DNA of 64,000 nucleotides. Origin: Dactylorhiza incarnata (lineage: Eukaryota > Streptophyta > Magnoliopsida > Asparagales > Orchidaceae). The stretch lies in the NCBI GenBank assembly GCA_033032865.1, contig JAWHQI010000001.1:1014001-1078000 (forward strand), in the 5' to 3' direction. The translations under genes and the position numbers were made by a program. Each line of letters opens with the position of its first letter. Positions within the stretch are counted from its first letter, which is position 1. Below are positions 12,399 to 23,644 of this stretch, piece by piece. The notes below the pieces were generated by a model that saw only the letters and a program-made list of their open reading frames with translations, did not search any database and was not told the DNA's origin.

Positions 12399-13885
12399 TG
12401 TTGGAACAACTCTATTACTGATTTGGGCTAGGATTACTATGTGTTGACTAACATTAAGTTGACCCCCAATATATAGTCTAAGGGTCATAGCTTTAGGCTG
12501 ATAAGATAGCTAGAACTTAGGAAATCTCAAGGCTTCTGCGTTCGACGAACTCAATACTGCATTCGACGAATTGCTCTCTGCGTTCGACGAATGGCTTACA
12601 CTCTGCGATCGACAAATGACTTGTCTTAGCGGCCCAGCGGTCGATGAATTCTTCAGTTCGACGAACTCTAACTTCAAATCGACGAACTCTAACTTCAAAT
12701 CGACGAACTCCAGTCTGTGTTCGACGAATCTGTATCAGATGTTCACTTCGACGAACTCATCCTTCAGATCGACAAATTTCTATCTCAGCACGACGAATTT
12801 TCTCTCAGTTTATTCAGATCAGTTATATTTTCTTAGAACTTAGTTCGACTATCAGCAATGGCTCTATTCTGCCAGATAAGTCAAGGATATTATATTTCCT
12901 TTTATTTATTCTCTTATTTCAAAAAGAGGCCGTTGACATATTTTGGAAAAGGACAATTTCATGGAAAAGGAAAAAGATATAAAGCATATCAGATTTGCTG
13001 AATCAGTTGCAGTTTCAAGGAAATAATTAATGTTGATTATTCTATTCCTATTCATAGATTTGAATTTCAAATCTATTATCATTCTCTCAAAAGGATACAG
13101 CATATCAGAAGAAAGATATCTGAAACAGATAGAAAATATCAGAGTATCGGTCGAGAGAAAAATATTCATTCAGTCAAATAGAAAGATCATCTTCCTCAAG
13201 AAGCACATCTCATTCTCTGAGAACAACATCATCAAGATCAATCTCTCAGATCTCTGCTGCAAGTTTCAAATCTTCAAAGAGAAACAAACAATCTAAGAAA
13301 CTTCTGTCTCTCAGATTCATCAGCTAACAAGGAAGATATCTGTTTTAAGACAAAGCTCCATCCTCAAGCTGTCAACAATTTCAATCAGACAGGGGGAGAT
13401 TTACAACATCATTCCACTAGAGTCTTCTCTCAGATTATTGACAGAGAAGAACATCTAACCCTCTTTATCCCATTATGTACAGGGTTCTAACTCCCTTCAA
13501 AAGTTAACCCCTTGGTGGCAGGGCACCTGAACAAAAACCTATGGTTTGGTTAGAGCACCTGATCAAAAGCTCACTTGGTGTGTGGACACCTAATCAAAAA
13601 CCCCTTGGTCATAGGGCACCTGATCAAAAACCTATAGTGGAATCTTACCAAGTGTGGTAGAAGAGTAGACGTACCCAGGTTTATTGGGGAACTACTATAA
13701 AAATCCTTGTGTCCTCTGTGTTGTTCTGTGTGCTTTCTTTATTTTGTTTTATAATTCACTCTGCAATACACATATAAGTATCACTATTTTAATTCCGCTA
13801 TAAAATTAAGTGAAAAACTTTTTAATACTCTATTCACCCCCCCCCCCCCCCTCTAGAGTAAATTTAAGATCTAACCTAACTTTCA
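12399..13885 (+). repeat. 5' LTR of D
   Basis: This 1487-bp LTR starts TGTTGGAACAAC and ends ACTTTCA. It contains the TTCGACGAA array (12541-12797), a second repeat set of the GCACCTGATCAAAA type (13523, 13555, 13585 and 13616, spacing 30-32 bp), a TATA box (13696-13703, TATAAAAA) and a 15-C run (13837-13851) shortly before its end. Small ORFs inside it are not genes. Confidence 0.93.
12541..12797 (+). promoter_or_regulatory. Phased TTCGACGAA array in the D 5' LTR
   Basis: Twelve copies of the 9-mer (consensus TTCGACGAA, first base variable) start at 12541, 12562, 12583, 12608, 12640, 12657, 12678, 12699, 12720, 12747, 12768 and 12789. Seven of the eleven gaps are exactly 21 bp. The 3' LTR has the same array minus one 21-bp unit. 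Confidence 0.85.
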
Positions 13886-13887
13886 AT

Positions 13888-13900
13888 TGGTATCAGAGGT
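13888..13900 (+). other. Primer binding site of D (initiator-Met tRNA)
   Basis: TGGTATCAGAGGT lies 2 bp after the LTR end, the standard copia primer site. Confidence 0.93.
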
Positions 13901-13999
13901 TGGTTGATTGTATATAGGCTAACACCTGAATCAAAAGATCAATTAGATCTTAAATTTATTTTAGAGTTTTTCTTTTGTTCTCCTTTTGCTTAAAAACTC

Positions 14000-16098
14000 A
14001 TGGCACAAAACAAAGAATATTCCTACACAAGACCTCCTATGTGCAATCTCAATAAGTTTGCACTATGGAAAGCAAGGATCAGGTTATACATGAATTCTAT
14101 TGACGAAGAAATCTTTAATATTATTTTGACAGGACCTCCTGCTCCCACAACAACAACTAGTGCTGAAGCACCAACTAACAACAATGCTGTTCCACCACCT
14201 GAGTGGACAGAAGCTCAAAAGAAGCAGAGAAGTGTTGATGGCAAGGCAATGAACATTCTGGCACAAATAATGTCAGATGACATTTTTCAAAAAGTTGTGG
14301 AATGCACTTCAGCAAGAGAGATCTGGATCTCACTCAACAATATGGTTGAAGGATCAGCAGATGAAAGAAAGGACAGAAGATCTCACCTAATCTCCTAGTA
14401 TGAAAATTTCAAGAAAGGAGAATCCGAGACAGTGGCTGATATGTACAACATGCTCAGCCTCATAATCAATGAGCTGAAGACCTTGGACAAAGTGATCTCC
14501 ATCACTGAGGTCAATGATAAGATCCTAATGTGCTTCCACCGCACATGGGACTCTAGGATCTGGCCAATCAAGGAAGCCAGAAGCATTAATGAGATCACCA
14601 CTGCGAGCTTATTAGGCAAACTCAAATCCTATGAGCAGCTTATCAAATCCAGAGAAGCTGAACAATCTACTTCATCTCCAGCATCCAAGAAGGAGAAAAG
14701 TATAGCTTTCCAAGCTACTGAAGAAGAAGAAAAATTTCCAGGAGATATGTAGTTTATGAGCTTACTAGCCAAAAGGTTCTACAATATGGCTAGAAAGGAT
14801 TTCAGAAAGAAGGATTCTAGATCAAGAGAAAAGACAAGGTATGATAAGTCAAATCCTAAGGAAATAATTTGTTTTGACTGCAGGAAACATGGACACATTC
14901 TGCTAGAGTGTCCAGAGAATCAGAAGAAGGAAAAGAGAAAAGACAAAGAAGACAAGAGGCACTCCAGCAAGTTTTCCTCCCACAAACACAAGCATAAGGG
15001 AAGAGGATTTGTAGCTGAATCATGGAGTGAAACTGATTCAGAGTCTTCATCCAGTTCATCTGAAGATGAAGAAGAATCAAAGGAAAAAGACCAATGTTTG
15101 ATGGCAATATATGACTCAAACAGTGAGTCAAAATATGCATCATCATCCAGCTCCAGTGATGATGATGAACAAATGAACTTCTGCATGATGGCTATCAATG
15201 CCTCAGCAAATAATTCAGAAGAATCAGAATTAGAAGCTGACAATGACAGTGATCAGGTAATATCTAATTTTGATTTCAATTCAATTGAATTCAAAGATGA
15301 ATTCAAAGTTCTTTGCTTAGACTTAATCAAAATTGAGAAGGAAATAATCTTTCTCAGAAATAAGTTAGCTGAAATGAACCAACTTAGTGAAGAAAATGCT
15401 ATTCTTAAGAAAGAATTGGCTGCTTCAAAAGAACACATTATACTCATTGAGAACAAGTTATTTGAAGCTAAGGAATTTGAAGAATCCCTAAATGGGAGAA
15501 GTATCAAACTGATGGACATCACAAGAACAGTGAATGGCAGGCTCAATGGCAAACTGGGCTTAGGTGCATCATCAAGTGAGCTACCTCTTATTAAGAAGAA
15601 CATACTTTCTACACCAATAAAGTTCATTTCTGCTAAGAGCAAAGAGGTTGTAGATGTAAATAAAAAAATTTCAAGCAAAACTGTTAAGAATAAAGGAATT
15701 TAGCAGAATTCGTCGAACGGAGCTCGACGAAATGAATTCACTTCGTCGAACGGAGATCGACGAACTCTGAAGACAGATTTCCAGTTTAGTTATTATTCGA
15801 ATGGCGCTCGACGAAAGCACGTCCATTCGTCGAACGACGATCGATGAACTCATCCCAGTTCATCGAACGGAAAACATACAGAAATTTGAAGAATTCTTAT
15901 TCTAAATATACTAAGAATCCTTTCACTGAATGGATAATTCCTCCAAGGAGATATCATCCACAAGGTTATAAGGATCAGCCTGAACTTTCTTTTATTTCAG
16001 AGTTTTGTGGTAATACAAAAGGACCCAAGGTAGTCTGGGTCAAGAACAACCAGAATGTTTTCTGTTTTGTAGGTACAAGGCTATCCAAGCAAAAATGA
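14000..16098 (+). pseudogene. gag: D gag
   Basis: One frame runs from the ATG at 14000. It has the N-terminal YTRPPMCN and LWKARIRLYM motifs, a capsid region, one zinc knuckle (CFDCRKHGHILLEC, near 14875-14915), then a Lys-rich and a Ser/Glu/Asp-rich tail and a coiled-coil-like stretch (about 15300-15500). In-frame stops lie at 14396, 14750 and 15701. The segment 15704-15870 translates the dyad repeats as Ser-Ser-Asn-Gly-Ala/Asp-Arg-Arg units, as in E, and ends at a frameshift/stop near 15845. The last block (NPFTEWIIPPRR to RLSKQK) stops at 16098. The protease lies in the +1 frame. Confidence 0.88.
15709..15868 (+). repeat. Inverted dyad pairs inside the D gag/protease linker
   Basis: Pairs of TTCGTCGAA and its inverse TCGACGAA lie at 15709/15723, 15742/15756, 15826/15840 and 15859. 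The two members of a pair are always 14 bp apart. Successive pairs are 33 bp (11 codons) apart. A broken copy is at about 15793/15807. They are translated, giving a repeated SSNG(A/D)RR linker. Confidence 0.85.
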
Positions 16099-19000
16099 AC
16101 AATGGTATTTGGATAGTGGATGTTCAAAGCACATGACAGGAAACAAGGCCAACCTTAGCAACTACAGGGCAAAGCTTGGACCCAAAGTGATATTTGGAGA
16201 CTCCAACTGTGGATAGACAAAAGGATATGGACAGATCAAAGTTGGAGCAGTCACCTTCAAGGAGGTAGCTTATGTCAAGGGTCTCAAGCACAACCTCATC
16301 AGCATAAGCCAGTTATGTGATGAAGGTTATCGGGTAACCTTTAACCATTTCCTATGTCTTATTACCAATAATAAAAATATTACTGTGTGATCTGGTATTA
16401 GACATGGAAATATTTATTTAGTCAATTTTGACTCTGCCAATTCTGATATTTGTTTATTTAACTCTATAAGTAACACAAATGAATTATGGCATAAAAGGCT
16501 TGGACATATTAACCTTAGACCTATATCTAAGCTTTCTAAGGACAATCTTGCTAGAGGACTGCCTTCTGGTTCATACAAGAAGGAAGGACTCTGCGGGGCT
16601 TGTCAATTAGGTAAGCAAACTAGAAGTAGTTTTAAATCTTTATCCAAGAGTGATTCACCTAGGATTTTGTATTTACTGCATTTGGACCTTTTTGGACCTA
16701 CTGCAATACAAAGTCTAGGAGGGAAGCATTACTCTCTAGTTATTGTAGATGACTTCTCAAGATTCACTTGGGTGTTCTTTCTTAGGAACAAGTCTGACAC
16801 CTTCAGTGTTCTGACAGACTTTCTCAGGTCCATCAAGATTGAGTACTCTACTCTAGTTGCATTGATCAGAAGTGATCATGGAACTGAGTCTGAATCTCTT
16901 CTGATGAGAGAATTCTATGGAAAAGAAGGGATCAGGCAATGTTTCTCTGCTCCTAGAACTCCTCAACAAAATAGGGTAGCTGAAAGGAAAAATAAAACCC
17001 TAATTGAATCAGCAACTACATTGCTTGCTGATGCAAACTTGCCACTCTCTTTTTGGGCAGAGGCAGTGAACACAGCAAAATATGTGTTGAATAGAAGTCT
17101 GATACATAAACTTAAGGGCAAAACTCCCAATGAATTACTTAAGAATAAAAGGCCTAAGGTTAACTATTTTAAGATATTTGGATGTAAATGCTATGTGCAT
17201 AACAATGACAAGAAGTATCTAAGGAAGTTTGAAGCAAAAGTTGTTGAAGGCATATTCCTTGGATATTCTCTTTTTAGTAAAGCATACAGAGTTTACAACA
17301 AATCTACTCTTAAGATAGAAGAGTCCATGCATGTTTTTGATGAAACTAACATGTTAATTGAGGAGAGAACACCATCTCTACCAAAAATATTTTGCAGGTA
17401 CCAGCTCTATGTGAAGAGCTCAATGGACTAGATCTACAGAAAGAAGAATCTTTACTTCCATCAACTCAAAATCTTGAAGATAGTGAAGAAGAGGATAATC
17501 CAGATCTTGCTGACAAATCAAATCTAGTGACAACTGAACAAGTCCCTCAAGTGGATACTATTGTTGAACCCACTCCAATTGTTGATCACATCACCGTTAG
17601 AGATCATCCAATATCTCAAGTGATTGGTGATATTTTAGCAGATGTTCAAACAAGGCATCAACTACACCAAAATCAGATGCACACTTGTTTCCTATCTCAG
17701 ATTGAACCTCAATCCATAAAAGATGCAGAACAAGATCCAAATTGGATTCTTGCAATGCAAGAGGAGCTCAATCAATTTGAAAGGGACAAGGTATGGGATT
17801 TGGTTCCAAGACCAAAAGGCCATCCAGTTATTGGCACCAAGTGGGTCTTCAGGAACAAGCTAGATGATCAAGGCAACATAGTCAGAAACAAAGCAAGATT
17901 GGTAGCCCAAGGATATTCACAGGAAGAAGGAATTGACTATGATCAGGCCTTTGCTCTTGTTGCAAGACTTGAAGCTATCAGGATTTTTTTGGCCTTTGAT
18001 GCATTCAAGAAATTCAAAGTATACCAGATGGATGTGAAGAGGCATTCTTGAATGGAGACATCAAAGAAGTCTATGTGGAACAACCACCAGGTTTCATCTC
18101 TCCAACTCACTCCTCATATGTATTTAAGCTTAATAAAGCTCTCTATGGTCTCAAGCAAGCTCTCAGAGCATGGTATGAGACCTTAGCTAATTTTCTTTTG
18201 GAAAACAAGTTCTGTAGAGGCATAATTGATAAAACCCTATTTTTCAGGATACATAAAAATCAAACTTTACTAGTTCAAATATATGTAGATGATATCATAT
18301 TTTGCTCTACTGATTCAAATCTATGCAAAAGGTTTTCTAACTTGATGCAATCTAAATTTGAAATGAGTAGTATGGGTGAATTATCATACTTCCTTGGTCT
18401 TCAAGTGAAGCAAACTCCAAATGGCATATTCATATCACAATCCAAGTATGCTAAGGATTTAATGAAAAGGTTTGGTATGTCTGATGCTTCCACCATGAAA
18501 ACACCCATGCCCTCAAATGCCGTTGTTGATACTAATGAATCAGGGAAACCTGTTGATCAGAAAGAATATAGAGCAATTGTTGGCTCATTATTTTATTTAA
18601 CATCAAGTAGGCCTGATATAATGTTTGCTACCTGTATTTGTGCTAGGTTTCAAGTTAACCCCAAAGAATCTCACCTAATTTTATTAAAAAGAATTTTGAG
18701 ATATATAAAGGGTTGTCCTAATCTAGGACTCCGGTATCCAACAGCATCATAATTTGAATTAGCTGGATTCTCAGATTCTGATTATGTTGGATGTATAGTA
18801 GACAGGAAAAATACATCAGGAACTTGCCAGTTTCTTGGTGATAGGCTTGTGTCTTGGTTTTGTAAGAAACAAACATCTGCGTCTACATCAACAGCTGAAG
18901 CTAAATACATAGCTGCAGGTAGTTGCTGCTCACAGATATTGTGGATACAAAATCAGCTCCTAGACTATGGTGTCAATCTAAATAATTCAATTATATTTTG

Positions 19001-19232
19001 TGACAATACTAGTACAATATCTATATCGCAAAATCCAGTTCTCCATAGTAGGACTAAACACATAGAAATTAGGCACCAATTTATTAGAGATAATGTGGAT
19101 AAAAATAAAATTTGCCTACAACTTATTCCTACTGACTTACAAAGAGCTGATATTTTCACCAAGCCATTGGATGAAAAGAAACATATTTTCTTTATAAATC
19201 AGCTAGGAATGATAGATGGAGATTCAATCTGA
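16083..19232 (+). pseudogene. pol: D pol: protease, integrase, reverse transcriptase, RNase H
   Basis: Protease begins near 16110 with the intact DSGCSKHMTG motif. Stops follow near 16213 and 16387. The pre-integrase zinc region ([16 protein letters not shown]) is near 16480-16620. The integrase core (DLFGP, DDFSRFTW, RSDHGTES, AERKN) is at 16680-17000 and keeps the three acidic catalytic positions. RT runs from 17720 with a frameshift near 18040. Its YVDD box is at about 18282-18293. RNase H is at about 18760-19232 and ends ADIFTKPLDEKKH. The protein style ([24 protein letters not shown]) is Sirevirus-like. D is closest to E, with lesions at different sites. Confidence 0.92.
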
Positions 19233-19594
19233 TAAAAAATAAATTTTCTATTTAGCCCCTCATTTCATCAAACGGAGAACGACGAAATGCTATCGTTCAT
19301 CGAACGGAGATCGACGATACTTAATAGTTCAGGATCGACTAAGACAAGCGCGATCGTCGAACGGAGATCGACGAAAATTAACTTTTCGTCAAACGTAGTC
19401 AGACGAAGCCCTAAGTCTTTTCGACTTCTGATTCTATTTGGTTTAGCCGAACCCTGTTCTACGAAAGTGTGCGCCCTTCTCCGATCTCTCTATATAATCA
19501 AATCTTTCATCTTATTTTATCTTTGCGCCTACAGAACTTGCTTTTCCCTCCAGTTCCCCTTTGCACTTGATCGTTCTCTCTTTTGCAGGTAACA
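19233..19594 (+). other. D spacer between pol and the third ORF, with dyad pairs
   Basis: The spacer contains inverted dyad pairs at 19264/19278, 19296/19310, 19353/19367 and 19385/19399, each with the same 14-bp offset as in the gag linker. After that comes a CT-rich leader running into the ATG of the third ORF. No independent gene is seen. Confidence 0.8.
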
Positions 19595-20087
19595 ATGGCG
19601 ATTTCTCAAGCAATTCTTTCCTCAATAAAGTTTGACGCTGGGTTTGACATTGATATCGAGTCGTTTGCGCGTTCCGATCAAGTTTTCCAGGACATCCTCA
19701 GTTTATTTGAAGAACAACAGTTAAGGAAGATGATGACAACAAGAATCAAGTTACCAGTGGCTGAAATCAAAGAATGGGCTTATACAGTCAAGTCAGAGAA
19801 TGATACATTATCAGGAAGCATATCGGGAAACCAGGTTCTTCTGACTCCAGTAATACTATCTGAAGTTTTTGGTTTAGTGAATGGAAATGATGATTTGGAT
19901 ATATCTTCTTCTGAGTTTGATGAGTCTTTGATTAAAATGGGTCACTCCAATGCAAACCCTAACCATTTGTCAAAGAAAAACTTATCTGTGCAATATAAGT
20001 TCTTAGCTGATGTAGTGGGCAAGGTGTTGCTTGGGAAAACCTCAGCCATGACTACATTACAAGGCACCAATTTCTGGTGATGGTGGC
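19595..20087 (+). pseudogene. D third ORF, N-terminal part (broken by B)
   Basis: The ATG at 19595 opens a protein starting MAISQAILSSIKFDAG. It aligns residue by residue with the start of the E third ORF at 58088. The pattern VSG-type strand, LTPVILSEVFG, then KNLSVQYKFLADVVGKVLLGK resembles the domain called putative plant transposon protein (PF20167-like). That assignment is from memory and unchecked. One base is missing near 20060 relative to E, so the local frame ends at a TGA at 20078. The insertion of B follows at 20088. It occupies the place of the env-like ORF of Sireviruses, but no signal peptide or membrane span is seen here. Confidence 0.7.
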
Positions 20088-21818
20088 TGATGCGCAAATC
20101 TAGCACACCGCTATAGCCGGTAGCGAGACTACGACACGAAATGGCAGTGTACCGATAATTCAAGTAATATAAAACGAGGAGTGAATCCCAAAGTATCGAT
20201 CTCGAAGGAACACAGTAAGGTGGAGTTGACTATTGAGGAAGGACTTGAGATCGAAGTCCTTAAGTCGGATGGAGTGCGGAAAAGGGGGTGATTTGGATTG
20301 TGGATAATAAAAGAAAACAACTACAACTACTCTTATGCAATGCCGCTATGCAATGCTTCGCCAGGCGGGATGGAAAACTACATAGGCCTTGAACGCACTA
20401 CTTCGCAAGGGCGGATGGACGAGTAGGCAAGCGGAATCGAACTGTGCAGGCCTTGAGCGTGCTGCTTCGTTAGGCGAATGGATTACACGGGCCGCTATGC
20501 CACGCTTCGCTAGGCGAATGGAAGAGTAGGCTTGTGGATGGAGTGGGTCACACCGGCGGAATGAGGGTCGCAAGCACCTCATCAACAAGCACGCCACTAG
20601 CAATTGCTAGTGCGGCACACGAACATGACGACGGGATGGAGGATGGAATGGGGCGCTCCTCACTTGCATAAACCACACATAACGATTTCACATAAACATG
20701 AAATATTAAATGACAAAACAAGGTTTAGCAAACATTGTTCATACACCCAAATAATTAAGGAATAACACACTACAATGTAAAGGAGGTTGAGATTACAACC
20801 AAAGCACGGAGACTCATCGGAGGTTCACGGCCGGAATCTAGGGTTGTCAATCCTTGTCCGAGCTCGGGCTCCAATTGTCGTCCGGGGTCCGGAAGAGCTG
20901 TCACCTTCTTCTATTATACTTGTCTTCTCCGTCAATCTTCTTTGGCCACGATCTCACCGGAAAACTTCATATATGCAGCAGAAAATCCCTCAAAATGGAG
21001 CTTTGGAGGTGCACGAACAATGGAGGAGGCCTAGAGGATGCTCCTGCTTGAGATTTGTAAGAGAATGGCGGACGGAGCTCCTCCTGAAGGTGGCGGTGAT
21101 GGAGCGGCGGAAATGGCGCGGAACTAGACCTCTGGGCGCGAGAAAGAAGGTCGATCCTGTATAGGGCAAAGTCTGCAGCTTTTATAGAGAAATAGTCAGA
21201 AATTGGTCATGCACGGTCGAACGCACGACCGTGCATGGACCGTGCGATATTAGTCGAAAACAAATGCTAGGAAGACAAAGCAGCCGCGCCCGTGGGTTTT
21301 ACTCACGCACGGTCAAAGCCGACCGTGCGTAAAAACGCACGGGCAAATTCAGAAAACTTGAAATCCGGCAACCAATAGGAGGTCGTGCATTTTGTTCGCG
21401 CACGGTTGAGGCCAATAGTGCGTGAAGAAAATGCACAAGAGGGGCAGATCACCATATTGACCAGCCAATCATAACGCACGAGCGCAGCCGACCGTGCGTC
21501 AAGAAAATGCATGACCGTGCGATTCATACAGGATGAATTCTGGGCAATATGGATGATCTGCCCACCTGCACAACACATCCAAATGCTGGAAACACACCTC
21601 CAGCACAAGTATAAAAGCATAAAAAGAATGGGGAGCACATTTTGCTTGCCCCCAACAATAAAGCGCGCAATTGCACACCACAACGGGCCAACAAGTGCAC
21701 TTAGCATGGAATGACGAAATGTGATCAATAGAAGCATTTATGAGTAGTAAGTGAAGTGCATATGCGAGAAAACTATCCCGTATGAGTCCATAAAAGTGTA
21801 TATAAATGGGACTCATCA
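20088..21818 (-). repeat. 3' LTR of B
   Basis: The 1731-bp LTR runs, on the - strand, from TGATGAGTCC to GCGCATCA. It holds a dyad array of CGCACGACCGTGCG type (about 21206-21530) and a TATA box (TATAAA at 21181-21187 on the - strand) just downstream of the array in the direction of transcription. The rest is R/U5, including blocks with repeated TTCGC-AGGCG segments (20346-20560). Confidence 0.9.
21206..21530 (-). promoter_or_regulatory. Array of CGCACGACCGTGCG dyads upstream of the B TATA box
   Basis: Ten or so GCACGGTCG/CGACCGTGC half-sites lie within about 325 bp, several joined as palindromes such as CGCACGACCGTGCG. The 5' LTR has the array twice (about 26060-26390 and 27100-27410). C has a related array (48541-48820). 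Confidence 0.75.
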
Positions 21819-23644
21819 CACCCCCAGACATACCTGTTTGCGCATCCCGAGCAAATAAATTCTAAGCAAACGGGGAAAGGAAAGTAGATGGCTCAAAATT
21901 ATAATACAGAGTACCATGCGAAGTCGCATGCTCATGTGCATAAGAAAAATAATAGAGAAGATTTCTTATTATACAAACAATTTATAGATTTTTAAAAGAG
22001 TAAAAGCATATTACAACTACTCAAAATGGTGAACTACGGTGAATCATCCGGTCATGCATACAGAGAAAGTAAACTAAGCGCTGAGATGAGCATTGCTCAA
22101 GATTGAGGTGCAGGACAAACTCCATCAAAATCCATCAGTGTCGGTGACCATAGGCTCGCCCGGTCACATTCTCTCCACGACACTAGATTGGTTCATAGCG
22201 TGAGTCGGTAGGACTTTAGGTTTTAAATGGGGCTTGGGTTATGGTGAGGTAAACAAAGATAAACACGAAGGCTGAGCACACCTAAACTCAAATGAGCAAA
22301 CATGAAAACTATCCTCAAGCACCACACAAACACGCAGGTACACCACACCCCAGACTTGAACTTAACAACATGGGTGTGTGCACCGCCTACTCCCAATCTT
22401 AAATTTAAACAAAGATTTTTCAATTAAGCTCATCTCTTTTTTTTTTCTTTTCTTTTCAATTTTTTTTCTCATTTTTTCTTTCTTTAGTGATTTCAGCAAA
22501 TTTTGAAAGATGCACATCCATACTTTCACATTGTATTTCCACAATCAACACCACCAATTTTAAATTTTAGACAAAGTGCTTGCAACTGGGTGTGCGACTA
22601 GGATTGGAGTTTAGGCTTTGGTGAACAATAGTGGAGCTGAACCAAAAGAATGGGGTAGGCACAATGGGGCTAGCAAGGGTAGACGATATCAGGAATGGCA
22701 CAAAGGCTCAACCGGGCCAAAATACGGCCTACGTCATTCTCACGCACTAGAACTATCCTATGCCAATGTTTCAAGAATCGCTTGGGGAAAGTTCTAGCCA
22801 CCGAGAAAGATTCTCCTTTCTCCCGACTCAAGCAATACGAGTCTAACGATCATTTACACGCTTCCCTATGCTACTGTTTGATTCACACCAGGTTCACCAT
22901 TTGAGTAGAGTAAACAACATTTACACTAATAGAAAAATATAAAACCATAAGTATAAAAAGAAGTCTAATCTACACAAATTCCTATGCAACCGAGCACTCG
23001 ACTAGGAGCACTACTGGAGTCAACATTTTACTCTGCTACATAGTCCTAAGCCAGCACCTAGACTTTCCAAAATATGCAGAAGAATTAAATTCAACTCAGA
23101 GCACGCATACAGATGAGTACGCGCTCAAGTGGGTGATGTGGTGCGCAAAGAGAATGAACAACAGTTTCACTAAACTTAAATAAAAGTACTTCTAGCATGC
23201 TATGCAATAGTGCACGTGAGTGGGCACAGAGAACTACTCTCCCCCAGATTTAAACTAGACAGTACACAGTTTATAACTATGAAATTCAAAAAAGAGCTAG
23301 GAGAAGAGAGTACCCAATGCTCAGAAGTGAGCATACCAGAAAATTGGCATTTAAGTCTAGACCTAGCTGCAGCATCTGCCATCCAGAAAAAGGACCTGCA
23401 TGGGTGAGCTCCGCAAAAACAAAAGAAAATGTACAAAGCAAAATGAAATACAACTAACTAATCTAAACTAGATGAAAATAAAAATGCAGGAAAAGGTAAG
23501 ATAACTACTGGGGTTATTGTCCTCCCAGCACGACTTATTTAAATTTAAAACAGTTCTAGCTAATGGGTCTATGAAAAAGAAAATGCACAGGTAACTGTTC
23601 TAATATGCGTGTCAGTAGCGGGTACCGATACAGCGATAAAACAG
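21819..23644 (-). other. B 3' non-coding internal region
   Basis: On the - strand this lies between the acidic ORF and the polypurine tract (21819-21832, TGTCTGGGGGTG-like). No gene is visible. Long blocks are shared with C and, more weakly, A. Examples are 22136-22262 (matching C 49443-49570 and A about 1330-1450) and 22695-22900 (matching C about 49965-50170 and A 690-850). It includes a T-rich/C-rich tract at 22430-22490. Confidence 0.75.

Noticed and set aside
12510..13296. Small ORFs on both strands in the D LTR
   Set aside because: They lie within LTR U3 and arise from the TTCGACGAA array. Their counterparts in the other LTR change or break.
15704..15870. Dyad repeats as a simple microsatellite
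   Set aside because: Fixed 14-bp and 33-bp geometry, inverted orientation and recurrence in three separate places are not how simple repeats behave.
16040..16090. Definite intron between gag and protease of D
   Set aside because: An acceptor-like site exists, but no donor could be tied to it. The +1 offset can equally be a frameshift, so it is listed only as an observation.
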